NCBI GenBank assembly: GCA_007751255.1
Contig: CP036296.1
Span: 4,278,001-4,342,000 of the forward strand
Direction of reading: 5' to 3'
From: Engelhardtia mirabilis
Lineage (GTDB): Bacteria; Planctomycetota; UBA1135; GCA-002686595
Length of the DNA: 64,000 nt
Below, in pieces: positions 47,381-55,560 of the stretch. Position 1 is the first letter of the stretch. The number at the start of each line of letters is the position of its first letter. The position numbers were made by a program, and so were the translations under genes. The notes under the pieces are model-generated. The model saw only the letters and a list, made by a program, of their open reading frames with translations. It did not search any database and was not told where the DNA came from.

Positions 47381-49009
47381 ATGGGCAACGTCTTGAAGCA
47401 CGAGAAGCAAGAGCAGATCCGAGCACTGGGCCGGCTGGGCTGGTCGATGAGGCGCATCGAGGATGCGACGGGGGTGCGTCGTGAGACGGTGAGCCGTCAT
47501 CTGAAGGCGGCCGGGATCGAAGTCCGGGGGCGGCGTCAGCGGCGCCTGGAGGCCGATTCAAATGCGGCCGGTTGCCCGACCACCGACTCCGAGGCCGATT
47601 CAAATGCGGCCAGTTACCCGATCACCGACCCCGGGCCGGATCCAAGAGCGGCCAGTCAGGTGACCACCGACCTCGAGCGGGCGCCGGCTCCAGGCTGGAG
47701 TCCGATGGCGAGCCGGTGCGAGGCCTTCCGCGAGCAGATCGAAGCGGCTGTGGCGAGGGGCCGTAATGCGAAATCGATCTGGCAGGAGCTGGTGGACGAG
47801 CACGGCTTCGAGGCCGGCTACCAGAGCGTACGGCGCTTCGTGCACAAGCTACGGGGCAGCGTCGCTCGCGAAGCCCACCCCACGATCGTGACCGCGGCGG
47901 GCGAGGAAGCACAGGTGGACTACGGCACGGGCCCGATGGTGCGTCACCCCGAGACGGGCAAGTACCGCCGGACACGGCTCTTCGCGCTGACGCTCGGGTG
48001 CAGCCGCAAGGCGGTTTGGCTCTTGTGCTTCAAGTCGAGCTCGCAGACGTGGTGCGAGCTGCACGAAGACGCCTTCCGCCGTCTCGGCGGCACGACGAGG
48101 ACGGTCGTGCTCGACAACCTGAAGGAAGGCGTGCTGAAGCCCGACGTGTACGACCCCGATCTGAACCCGCTATACCGCGACATGCTCGCGCACTACGGCG
48201 TCGTCGCGCTGCCTGCGCGCGTGCGGCATCCCGATCGCAAGGGCAAGGTCGAGCGCTCAGTCGGCTACGCCCAGGACACGGCGCTCAAGGGGATGCGCTT
48301 CGAGAGCTTGAAGGACGCTCAGGCTCATCTCGATCGCTGGACGGAACGCTGGGCCGACACGCGCATCCACGGTACGACCAAGCGTCAGGTCGCCGCGATG
48401 TTTGCCGAGGAGCAGCCGACGCTGCAAGCACTGCCAGTCGAGCCCTTTGGCTACTTCCAGTACGGCGCACGCACGGTCCACCTGGACGGCTGCGTCGAAG
48501 TCGATGCCGCTTACTACGGAGCGCCGCCCGGCTGGATCGGTCGCGAGGTCGCGGTGCAGTGGAGCGGTAACTGGGTGCGTCTGCTCGACCTCGGGACCGG
48601 CGAGCTCCTGCGCGAGCATCGCAAGAAGCCTCGAGGATGGCGCTCGGTCCATCCGTCGGATCGTCCGGCGAAGACGCCTGTCACGACGCTGCAACTGCTT
48701 GCCAGGTCTCGCGGCGCGGGTGCGTCCGTGGGCGCGCTGTGCGAGGAGATCCACAAGAGGCGCGAGCAGGGCGGCGTGCGCCAGATCCAGGGCGTGCTGT
48801 CCCTCGTAAAGAAGTACGGCGACGCACCGATCGAGAAGGCGTGCGCCGTCGCCCTCGAGGTCGGCGCTCCCAACTACCGCTTCGTCAAGAAGTGGATCGA
48901 CCGCAAGCCACCGGCGCCGCTCTCGCTGCGGCAGGTGGATCCGCTGATCCGCGAACTCTCGCTGTACCGCGACCTGATCGACTCCAGAACCGAAACCGGA
49001 ACCCAATGA
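47381..49009 (+). CDS. istA: IS21 transposase IstA
   Basis: About 542 residues. The N-terminal helix-turn-helix is IRALGRLGWSMRRIEDATGV with RETVSRHLKAAG. The DDE catalytic core is seen as EEAQVDYGTGPMV, VVLDNLKEGV and RKGKVERSVGYAQD. C-terminal beta-barrel: YGAPPGWIGREVAVQWSG. It catalyses cleavage and strand transfer of the element. A repetitive linker after the HTH (EADSNAA repeated, then PDPRAAS) is encoded by copies of the element's terminal-repeat motif. ATG 47381 (GNVLKHEKQEQI) is favoured; a TTG at 47345 or a GTG at 47363 behind GGAGG are alternatives. Its stop overlaps the istB start. Confidence 0.92.
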   Translation: MGNVLKHEKQEQIRALGRLGWSMRRIEDATGVRRETVSRHLKAAGIEVRGRRQRRLEADSNAAGCPTTDSEADSNAASYPITDPGPDPRAASQVTTDLERAPAPGWSPMASRCEAFREQIEAAVARGRNAKSIWQELVDEHGFEAGYQSVRRFVHKLRGSVAREAHPTIVTAAGEEAQVDYGTGPMVRHPETGKYRRTRLFALTLGCSRKAVWLLCFKSSSQTWCELHEDAFRRLGGTTRTVVLDNLKEGVLKPDVYDPDLNPLYRDMLAHYGVVALPARVRHPDRKGKVERSVGYAQDTALKGMRFESLKDAQAHLDRWTERWADTRIHGTTKRQVAAMFAEEQPTLQALPVEPFGYFQYGARTVHLDGCVEVDAAYYGAPPGWIGREVAVQWSGNWVRLLDLGTGELLREHRKKPRGWRSVHPSDRPAKTPVTTLQLLARSRGAGASVGALCEEIHKRREQGGVRQIQGVLSLVKKYGDAPIEKACAVALEVGAPNYRFVKKWIDRKPPAPLSLRQVDPLIRELSLYRDLIDSRTETGTQ

Positions 49010-49779
49010 ACAGGATCGAGATCGACAAGGCCCTGAGGAAGCTGCGGCTCTCGGGCATGGCTAACACCCTGGAGACACGACTGCTCGAAGCCCAGACCGA
49101 GCGCATGCCTCCGATCGACTTCCTCTCCCAGCTCGTCTCGGACGAGCTCGAGCGGCGAGGGGATCGACTGATCGAGCGCCGCATCAAGTACGCCCGCTTC
49201 CGAGATGCGGATCGAAGGCTCGACGACTTCGACTTCGACTTCAACAAGAAGATGAATCGCCGGCTGGTCTTCGACCTCGCGACCGCTCGCTTCGTCTCGA
49301 AGGCTGAGGACGCTCTCTTCCTGGGCCCCCCCGGCACCGGCAAGAGCCATCTCGCCCAGGCGATCGGGCAGGCTGCGATCTTGCAAGGCTGGGCCGTCGC
49401 CTACCGCGAGGCCCACGTCCTGATCGAGGAGATGGCCGACGCGACGCTCGACGGCGCCCGCAGCGAGTACCTGGCCAAGATGGAGAAGGTCCCACTGCTC
49501 ATCGTCGACGACCTGGGCATGCGCAAGCTGCCGCATACCGCGGCCGAGGATCTGCTCGAGCTCATCATCCGGCGCTACGAGCGGACCAGCACCATCCTGA
49601 CCTCGAACCGGCCTGTCGACGACTGGGGCAAGCTCCTCGGAGACACCGCGGCTGTCACAGCACTGCTCGATCGGCTGCTGCACCACGCGCACGTCCTGAA
49701 GTGTGGACCCAAGAGCTGGCGCACTCAGAAGCGGGCCAGCGCAAGAACGGATCAACCCGTGCTTGCCTTGAACGACTGA
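49006..49779 (+). CDS. istB: IS21 helper ATPase IstB
   Basis: A 257-residue DnaC/DnaA-like AAA+ ATPase that assists IstA in target capture. Motifs: KLRLSGMANTLETRL at the N-terminus, Walker A LGPPGTGKSHLAQAIG, Walker B LLIVDDLGMRKL, sensor TILTSNRPVDDWGKLLG. ATG 49006 overlaps the istA stop (ATGA). Full length for the family and no disruption seen. Confidence 0.93.
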   Translation: MNRIEIDKALRKLRLSGMANTLETRLLEAQTERMPPIDFLSQLVSDELERRGDRLIERRIKYARFRDADRRLDDFDFDFNKKMNRRLVFDLATARFVSKAEDALFLGPPGTGKSHLAQAIGQAAILQGWAVAYREAHVLIEEMADATLDGARSEYLAKMEKVPLLIVDDLGMRKLPHTAAEDLLELIIRRYERTSTILTSNRPVDDWGKLLGDTAAVTALLDRLLHHAHVLKCGPKSWRTQKRASARTDQPVLALND

Positions 49780-50356
49780 AATCCGCTAAACCGACACCCG
49801 TCCCGGTCGCTCCAACTGGCCGCATTTGACCCGATCACAACTGGCCGGTTTTGACCCGATCCCCGAGGCAATGCCAAACCGGGCTATCGTCTCTCGATTT
49901 GTCGGACCGACGCTCTTCACGGCCTCCTCAACGGTGCCGCGCCATGGCCGCACTTCCCGTGCGTCAGACTTCGTGTAGCGCTTCGTCATTGCGTCGGAGG
50001 TAGCCGAAAGGCCCTGGACTCCACGTATGGTGTAAAGGGTTCGGACATCGAGATGTCGCTCCTCTTGACCATCGAAGATGCCATCAGATTGGCGCAGCGA
50101 GATGGTGACCGACAGGAGTTCGAACGGCCTTTCTATCTCAACCCGACCTGACCCAAAGCCGAGCGTTTGGCCGATCCCCTCCCAACCCACAACCTTGACG
50201 CAAACGTAAGCCGCAGCCAACGCGATCGCGCACACTGTCACGACTTTCGGATGCCGAGCAAAGAAACGCCAAAGGAGTGCAGGCCAGGACTCGGGGTCTT
50301 GGCCCGGGCCAGGTTTTGGTTTTTTAGCAGCCTTCGCCATCGGTATTGACTCGTTC

Positions 50357-50416
50357 GGCTAACGCCTTGCCGATCAGCGGCGGCCGAAGGCCGTCCGCTG
50401 CATCGGCTTGTTAGCC
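50357..50416 (-). other. attC site 2
   Basis: Same 60-bp sequence as attC 1: GGCTAAC...GTTAGCC with GGCCGAAGGCC centre. It follows the stop of cassette 4 (50426) by 9 bp on the minus strand, the expected gene-then-attC order. Confidence 0.88.
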
Positions 50417-50425
50417 GACCAGCAG

Positions 50426-51274
50426 TCACTTTCTCGGACCCCACTTGTAGCGAAACGCGACGAGTTCGTCTTCTCGCACGTCACGCCAACTTGCCCAGAT
50501 TGCCTCCGTTCCAGCACTCGCAACAGGCGGGCCGACGGAGGCCTTCTTATGATCGACACTTCCATCGGCTAGTACGCGAAAGGCGGGACGTTCTCCCGTG
50601 AGTTCTAGATCGTTCGTCGGCGACTCAATGATTATCGTTACCACGGGAATTGTCATTCCGTGATGGTTTGGGTAGCCCCACCAAGCCTCGCCTGGCCCGA
50701 GCGTCACGATGTCACGTATCGCCCGGCGCGTATCCCCTGCCGTGAATGGCAGATCAAAAACAACCTCGGACCCGAACACGAGGGACTTGACTTCCCCGGG
50801 CTCAATGCCAAACCGGGCTATCGTCTCTCGATTTGTCGGACCGACGCTCTTCACGGCCTCCTCAACGGTGCCGCGCCATGGCCGCACTTCCCGTGCGTCA
50901 GACTTCGTGTAGCGCTTCGTCATTGCGTCGGAGGTAGCCGAAAGGCCCTGGACTCCACGTATGGTGTAAAGGGTTCGGACATCGAGATGTCGCTCCTCTT
51001 GACCATCGAAGATGCCATCAGATTGGCGCAGCGAGATGGTGACCGACAGGAGTTCGAACGGCCTTTCTATCTCAACCCGACCTGACCCAAAGCCGAGCGT
51101 TTGGCCGATCCCCTCCCAACCCACAACCTTGACGCAAACGTAAGCCGCAGCCAACGCGATCGCGCACACTGTCACGACTTTCGGATGCCGAGCAAAGAAA
51201 CGCCAAAGGAGTGCAGGCCAGGACTCGGGGTCTTGGCCCGGGCCAGGTTTTGGTTTTTTAGCAGCCTTCGCCAT
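50426..51274 (-). CDS. cassette 4: unknown single-pass membrane protein
   Basis: A 282-residue protein: short basic N-terminus (MAKAAKKPKPGPG), one membrane helix (VVTVCAIALAAAYVCVKVVG, about 33-52), then an extracytoplasmic or cytoplasmic domain with mixed strands (RVEIERPFELLSVTISLRQS, FGSEVVFDLPFTAGDTRRAI, MTIPVVTIIIESPTNDLELT). No family recognised. It is the only gene of its integron cassette, lies between attC 3 and attC 2, and is less GC-rich than the backbone. A second, IS-interrupted copy follows. A weak purine-rich stretch precedes the ATG; transcription probably depends on an upstream promoter in the integron. Confidence 0.75.
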   Translation of the reverse strand: MAKAAKKPKPGPGQDPESWPALLWRFFARHPKVVTVCAIALAAAYVCVKVVGWEGIGQTLGFGSGRVEIERPFELLSVTISLRQSDGIFDGQEERHLDVRTLYTIRGVQGLSATSDAMTKRYTKSDAREVRPWRGTVEEAVKSVGPTNRETIARFGIEPGEVKSLVFGSEVVFDLPFTAGDTRRAIRDIVTLGPGEAWWGYPNHHGMTIPVVTIIIESPTNDLELTGERPAFRVLADGSVDHKKASVGPPVASAGTEAIWASWRDVREDELVAFRYKWGPRK

Positions 51275-51290
51275 CGGTATTGACTCGTTC

Positions 51291-51352
51291 GGCTAACGTT
51301 TTGGCGATCACCTGCGGCGCGAAGCGCCGTCAGGTGCATCGCCTTGTTAGGC
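51291..51352 (-). other. attC site 3
   Basis: A 62-bp palindrome GGCTAAC...GTTAGGC with inner arms GGCGATCACCTG / CAGGTGCATCGCC around GCGGCGCGAAGCGCCG. Sequence differs from attC 1, 2 and 4, consistent with a cassette of different origin. Confidence 0.88.
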
Positions 51353-51356
51353 GCCA

Positions 51357-52322
51357 TCACTCACCTTGGTAGGCCTCGGGTAGTAACGATATCTCGAGCA
51401 TGACGACGAATCGAACGTTCCATACGTGTACGTTGAAGTCTCCACGGGGCCCTTCAAGCCCGCCAACACGATGCTGATCGGCGATCGATGCTAGCTGTTC
51501 GAACTGTCGGTTCCACTCGCCGATGCGACACCCCACAAACTGATTCACCAATAGGTCCGTTAGCGATGTCGAGTGGCGTACTGCGGATGGGCGGCAGATC
51601 TCCGATGTCTTCCCACCGGCCACCAAGCCCTTGACTGTGAGCGCCTGGATGCACGGCAGCGTCATGTGAGGGAGGGGATGATCGTAGAACAGGTAGTATG
51701 AACTCGCGATCTGGAGCAGCTCGTCCAGCTGCTTCTGGTCGATCGGAAAATCGCCGAGGGGAGTGTCTTCGCCAAAGGCGAAACCCAAGCCGGGCCAGAA
51801 GAGCCAGGGGAATCGGGATCTCCGCAGGCGGGGCGGCCGAAACGGCCCCGGGAGAAAGTGGGCCATCCCCTCGAGTTCCTCAGCTGACACTCCGAAACGG
51901 CGTTCTACTTCGCGGTTCAGGCGCCGAACGGTCCGGACGGAGAGAGGGCCGAGTCTCTTGGCCTGTACGAGAATTCCCCTCTCGCTCACGAATTCGTGGT
52001 CCCATCGCACCCGGAAGATGAATGCGAAGTCAGCTCCCAGGGCATCACCCTTCGGATCCCGCATGTCGCAGATCGAGAAGTCGAACTTGGAGACCGCAGG
52101 TTGATTGGGTCGGGACGCGGACAGATCTCGCAGGGACCCGTTCACCGTGTCAAGACGAGATTGAAGCGTCTCGATCAAGATCGTCGTGAGTATGTCTTCG
52201 GAGCGGTCAATCTCGCCTCTCCGATCGAGTCTATCGGCGAGGAGTTTCTCGGTCCCCTCGATGGCCTCCGAAAAGAGAGGCAGGAAACTCGTTCCACCGA
52301 GCCAGTGCTTGTCTTGGGTCAT
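51357..52322 (-). CDS. cassette 3: unknown protein with a possible PD-(D/E)xK-like core
   Basis: A 321-residue protein. An N-terminal helical part (SFLPLFSEAIEGTEKLLADR, ILTTILIETLQSRL) leads into GADFAFIFRVRWDHEF and SERGILVQAKRLGPL. The D-x(n)-(Q/E)xK arrangement (GADF...VQAK) recalls restriction-endonuclease-like folds that recognise damaged or foreign nucleic acid; Gln in place of Glu is tolerated in some families. The rest is not recognised. It has no signal peptide or membrane helix. It is the sole gene of its cassette, ending 4 bp before attC 3. Confidence 0.7.
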   Translation of the reverse strand: MTQDKHWLGGTSFLPLFSEAIEGTEKLLADRLDRRGEIDRSEDILTTILIETLQSRLDTVNGSLRDLSASRPNQPAVSKFDFSICDMRDPKGDALGADFAFIFRVRWDHEFVSERGILVQAKRLGPLSVRTVRRLNREVERRFGVSAEELEGMAHFLPGPFRPPRLRRSRFPWLFWPGLGFAFGEDTPLGDFPIDQKQLDELLQIASSYYLFYDHPLPHMTLPCIQALTVKGLVAGGKTSEICRPSAVRHSTSLTDLLVNQFVGCRIGEWNRQFEQLASIADQHRVGGLEGPRGDFNVHVWNVRFVVMLEISLLPEAYQGE

Positions 52323-52338
52323 ACGGTTTCCTCTGTGC

Positions 52339-52400
52339 GCCTAACGCCTTGCCGATCAGCGGCCGGCCGAAGGCCGGTCCGCTGCATCGGCATGTTAGCC
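52339..52400 (-). other. attC site 4
   Basis: A 62-bp site bounded by GCCTAAC and GTTAGCC, close to attC 1/2 but with the centre extended to GGCCGGCCGAAGGCCGG. The TAA stop of cassette 2 lies inside its GTTAGCC end. Confidence 0.88.
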
Positions 52401-52916
52401 GGTGTCTCCCGGTTCTTGCCGCCGCTTCACGTCGGCGACAAGTCGATCGATCTCCACGTCATCCTCACCGAGGTAGAGATGCCTCGCCTTACCTGGGAGC
52501 GGCTCACCAGCCTCGGCCGGTCTCGCCACCTCCCAAACAGGCTCTTCTGCCGAGAGAACCTCGACGACGTCGTCTTCAGTCGCGATCACGAAGTGGCGGA
52601 TTCCTGGCACTACTTCATGCAGATACACCGTGCCCCAAGAGGCGAGAGGAGGCGACTCCTCGACTGTGAACGTGAACCCGAGGCGCTGACCGGAGCTGTC
52701 GATCCAGCTCCACAGATCGGTTCGGTACGCTTCGTCGATGTTGCGGTAGGCGGGGTACTGCTTGAACCGAACGCGCCAGCGCGGCCTATCAGAACCGCGA
52801 CCTGACTCGAGCAACAGCACGAGCTCCCGATCGACATCAGCGAGGGAGACCATCAGCAGTCGATCCTCATCGACGACCGGGGTCTCCCACCGACAGATGC
52901 TCCAACCATCGTACAT
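52395..52916 (-). CDS. cassette 2: unknown 173-residue protein
   Basis: A soluble, acidic/aromatic protein (SICRWETPVVDEDRLLMVSL, RWRVRFKQYPAYRNIDEAYR, GIRHFVIATEDDVVEVLSAE). The alternation of strands and the many Trp/Tyr suggest a small alpha/beta ligand-binding or immunity-type fold; no family recognised. ATG at 52916; the stop codon falls within attC 4, as is common in tightly packed cassettes. Confidence 0.65.
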   Translation of the reverse strand: MYDGWSICRWETPVVDEDRLLMVSLADVDRELVLLLESGRGSDRPRWRVRFKQYPAYRNIDEAYRTDLWSWIDSSGQRLGFTFTVEESPPLASWGTVYLHEVVPGIRHFVIATEDDVVEVLSAEEPVWEVARPAEAGEPLPGKARHLYLGEDDVEIDRLVADVKRRQEPGDTG

Positions 52917-52926
52917 GCTTACGTCC

Positions 52927-52988
52927 GGCTAACGGCTCAGTCATCAGCGGCGGCGCGCAGCGCCGTCCGCTGCATGCCGTTGTTAGCC
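52927..52988 (-). other. attC site 5 (proximal)
   Basis: A 62-bp site GGCTAAC...GTTAGCC with arms CATCAGCGG / CCGCTGCATG and a CGGCGCGCAGCGCCG centre. It follows the stop of cassette 1 by 13 bp. Confidence 0.87.
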
Positions 52989-53001
52989 AGCCAAGGTCGC
53001 T

Positions 53002-53862
53002 TCATGGCTGGCCCTCAATGCGGTCGAGGAGGCGATCGGTCCAGTCGCAGTCCTCGAGCTGCTGACGAAGCGCACCGACATAGTGCGCGGCCTTCCGCCG
53101 TGCATCCGTGTTACCGGCATCGACGGCCGCCTGCACGGCGGCAATCACTCGGTGCAGCAACGCACGCACGTTGGCATTCGCTGCGCGCTCTCGAGCTGCG
53201 TCGAATCTGTGCCCCATGTAGTCTCCAATAATGAAGGAATGGGATAGCGACTTGAAGGGAAACAAGGCCGTCAACTCGCCATCACAGTGGACCATCCGAG
53301 AGAACATCTCCCGAACACATTGGTCCCCGCAGGCGTCCACATAAGATGAGACTCTACTGTCGACCTCTACGAACGGAGTGCCGCTCCTGTCAGCCACCGT
53401 CCGGAAGATGGACACCTTCTTCTCTCGGGTGACTGCCTCGTGAAAACCGGACCCGATGAAGTGGGAGTCTGTGTGATAGATCGAGCCTCTCGTGACGTAT
53501 CCGCGGCACATGAGCCCCTCATTCAAGAGACGGAGCACTACGCCGTGGCAATGGGCTAACAGGTTAGCAATGCCGGCGGGAGATACCTCACATGACACCA
53601 CGACGCAGTCGGATTCTTGGGTGATGCGGAAGTCGAGGTTTGTCGCAAGCCGTGGCGCTTCGGGGCAGACGGTTGGACCATGTTCGTCAAACTGCTTGCG
53701 CTGATCGGAGGAGCCCAGGAGCGCGCACAGCCGGATCAGCTCTGGAAGCGGGCGGCCGCTTCCGGCCTCGGATTCGGCGACAAGAGCCTTGAATCCAAGA
53801 ATATCGACGAAGGCAATAAACTTGTCGTCGAATTGTTGGCCTCGGGTCGATCGCTGTGCCAT
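53002..53862 (-). CDS. cassette 1: nucleotide-cyclase-like protein of unknown role
   Basis: A 286-residue protein. Residues 12-24 (DDKFIAFVDILGF) and the later ESDCVVVSCEVS, LLNEGLMCRGYVTRG and FIGSGFHEAVTREKK follow the layout of a class III adenylate/guanylate cyclase-like domain (beta-alpha strand with FVDILGF, metal strand, dimerisation region, and the G-x-G-x-H/A-x-x-A helix). Key metal Asp is seen in FVDI; the second appears as ESD. Activity is uncertain. This group occurs in mobile and defence loci. The frame is open to a GTG at 53874, but ATG 53862 (MAQRSTRGQQ) is preferred. It is the cassette next to attI, so it should be the best expressed. Confidence 0.65.
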   Translation of the reverse strand: MAQRSTRGQQFDDKFIAFVDILGFKALVAESEAGSGRPLPELIRLCALLGSSDQRKQFDEHGPTVCPEAPRLATNLDFRITQESDCVVVSCEVSPAGIANLLAHCHGVVLRLLNEGLMCRGYVTRGSIYHTDSHFIGSGFHEAVTREKKVSIFRTVADRSGTPFVEVDSRVSSYVDACGDQCVREMFSRMVHCDGELTALFPFKSLSHSFIIGDYMGHRFDAARERAANANVRALLHRVIAAVQAAVDAGNTDARRKAAHYVGALRQQLEDCDWTDRLLDRIEGQP

Positions 53863-53899
53863 CACACTGTTCACGCGACGTGGCGGGGAGGTGCTGCCT

Positions 53900-53990
53900 G
53901 GCTAACGCGAATTCGACAGACCTGCGTAGCAAAGCCAGGTGCCGTTGGACAGGTCCGTGTAGCGCGCCGCGGACCTGCCGAATGGCGCGT
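53900..53990 (-). other. candidate attI recombination site
   Basis: A lone core site GGCTAAC/GTTAGCC (53900-53906) marks the start of the first cassette. Next to it, on the integrase side, lie two related 16-mers 33 bp apart: GACAGACCTGCGTAGC (53915-53930) and GACAGGTCCGTGTAGC (53948-53963), 12 of 16 identical, which resemble the direct repeats that bind the integrase in attI sites. The site sits beside the 3' end of intI, not the 5' end as in classical integrons. The interval 53863-54103 has no gene. Confidence 0.6.
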
Positions 53991-54103
53991 CCTCGAGCCT
54001 CACGACCGATTCTCGAGCGTGCTCCGGGGTGGTCGCTCTCTCCATGGACTGGTCGGTATAGCACTGCGCCCCATTGCGGGCAAGCCGCCGGCCGGGCCGC
54101 CGC

Positions 54104-55117
54104 TCAGGGTCCGTCGAGCCGGTCCAGGGGGCTGCGCACGCCGAGCGGGCCGCGGTTCAGGACGTGCGTGTAGATCATCGTCGTCGACACGTCCTTGTGG
54201 CCCAGGAGCTCTTGGATCGTGCGGATGTCCTGGCCGTCCTCGAGTAAGTGCGTTGCGAAGGAGTGCCGTAGGGTGTGACAGGTCGCTCTCTTGCGGATGC
54301 CGGCGCGGAGGACGGCCTCCCGCACCGCACGCTGGATGACGGTCTCGTGCAGGTGGTGGCGGCGGATCTCGCCGGTCTCGCGATGGCGGTAGGTCCGGGT
54401 CGCCGGGAAGACCCACTGCCAGGGCACGGAGCGCGCGGCAGCGGCGTACTTCTTCGCCAACGCCTGAGGGAGTTCGACCCAGCCCGCGCCGCGCTCGAGA
54501 TCCCGAGCGTGCTGGGCCACGGCAGCCTCGATCGCGACGGCGAGGTCCGGACGGGTGGACTCGGGGCACAGCGCGCGCCGGTCGCGGTCGCCCTTGCCCG
54601 AGCGAATCGTCAGCATGCGCGCATCCAGATCGACGTCCTTGATGCGGAGCTGGAGCGCCTCGAGGAGCCGCAGGCCGGCGCCGTAGAGCAGGGTGGCGAC
54701 GAGGCGTGGCGGTCCGTCCATGTGGCCGAGCAGGGCGCGGACCTCGGCCCGGGTGAGGACGACCGGCACGCGCTGCGGTCGCTTGGCGCGCACGATCTCG
54801 TCGAGCCAGGGGAGCTCTTGCTCGAGCACGGCGCCGTAGAGGAACAGGATCGCGGCGAGGGCCTGGTTCTGGGTCGAAGCGCTGACGCGCCCACGCGTCG
54901 CGAGATCGGAGAGGAAGCCTGTGACCTCCGTGCGGCCGAGCTCGAGCGGGTGACGCCAGTCGTGGGCCGCCAAGTAGCGACGGACCCAGCCCCGATAGGC
55001 CTTCTCCGTTCGCGGGCTCTGGTGCCGCAGCCGCGAGGCTTGATGGAACGCGCGGCCGAGCGCAGCCCCCCAGACCGACGCTGGCTGCCCGGGCGTCTTC
55101 CAATCCTGGGTTTCCAT
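54104..55117 (-). CDS. intI: integron integrase
   Basis: A 337-residue tyrosine recombinase. Catalytic residues: Arg150 ([13 protein letters not shown]), His281-x-x-Arg284 ([13 protein letters not shown]), His307 ([10 protein letters not shown]) and Tyr316 (TTMIYTHVL). The extra IntI-specific domain is present (about 205-258: [20 protein letters not shown] and [18 protein letters not shown], ending RRHHLHE), which distinguishes it from XerC/D; it folds against extrahelical bases of single-stranded attC. ATG 55117 gives the usual IntI length. The gene appears intact, so the array is potentially mobile. It is transcribed toward attI and in the same direction as the cassettes, the reverse of class 1 integrons. 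Confidence 0.95.
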   Translation of the reverse strand: METQDWKTPGQPASVWGAALGRAFHQASRLRHQSPRTEKAYRGWVRRYLAAHDWRHPLELGRTEVTGFLSDLATRGRVSASTQNQALAAILFLYGAVLEQELPWLDEIVRAKRPQRVPVVLTRAEVRALLGHMDGPPRLVATLLYGAGLRLLEALQLRIKDVDLDARMLTIRSGKGDRDRRALCPESTRPDLAVAIEAAVAQHARDLERGAGWVELPQALAKKYAAAARSVPWQWVFPATRTYRHRETGEIRRHHLHETVIQRAVREAVLRAGIRKRATCHTLRHSFATHLLEDGQDIRTIQELLGHKDVSTTMIYTHVLNRGPLGVRSPLDRLDGP

Positions 55118-55237
55118 CTGCGACTCGCACCTGGGGACGTTCCGCACCGGCCCGGCCCTGGGCGTGCAGCTCCCACGAGGAGAGACGCTTCTCACCCGCG
55201 GAGGTTACGCCCCGGATCCGGCTTCTTTCGCCCGCAG

Positions 55238-55560
55238 CGGATGGACTACCGGGCCATCGCCAGCGCACTGAACGACGAGGGAGTCCCCTCCCCGCGGAAC
55301 GCCGAGTGGGCGCACATCGACCCGGGCGCGTGGGCGGCCTCGGCCATCCGGTCCATCCTCACCAACCCGATGGACGTCGGCGACCTGGTCTGGAACCGGC
55401 GGACCGACGAGCGCTTCGTCGAGGTGTCGCATGGGCGGGCGACCCAGCGGAGATCCGTCGTCGCGCCCGAGGATGTTGCGACCCGCGTGGCCGGTGGCTT
55501 GGCAGGCCGCAGAGACCGGTGGCTCGGGACAGACCTCGTTGAGTGCGCCGGTCGCGGTGG
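55238..55560 (+). pseudogene. serine recombinase, C-terminal fragment
   Basis: Reads MDYRAIASALNDEGVPSPRN, AWAASAIRSILTNPMDVGDL and VWNRRTDERFVEV, the RAGNYA-type recombinase domain of large serine recombinases, followed by degenerate sequence with DLVECAG where the zinc ribbon should be. The catalytic N-terminal domain is absent. The fragment begins exactly where the remnant at 41.8-42.4 kb leaves off. The surrounding frame runs on into low-complexity Gly/Ser sequence up to 55684. Confidence 0.7.

Larger units (their letters stand above)
47271..49868 (+). mobile_element. IS21-family insertion sequence, 2598 bp
   Basis: Bounded by imperfect ends (CCTTGGGGATC on the left, GATCCCCGAGG on the right) and by a 7-bp target duplication CAATGCC at 47264-47270 and 49869-49875. 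Inside each end are repeats of the type GATCGGGTCAAAA-CGGCCAGTTG (two left, two right, inverted), the multiple terminal repeats typical of IS21. It carries overlapping istA and istB. It looks intact and potentially active. Upstream of istA the tandem motif GATTCAAATGCGGCC also recurs inside the istA coding region. Confidence 0.92.
46887..50340 (-). pseudogene. cassette 5: duplicate of the 282-residue membrane-protein gene, split by an IS21-type element
   Basis: The N-terminal part (49876-50340) and C-terminal part (46887-47270) are identical, as far as I can read, to the intact gene at 50426-51274. They are separated exactly by 47271-49868 plus a 7-bp target duplication (coordinate differences between copies, 3539 versus 934, leave 2605 bp = 2598 + 7). 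The cassette, with its own attC, is therefore a recent tandem duplicate that was later hit by the insertion sequence. Confidence 0.9.
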
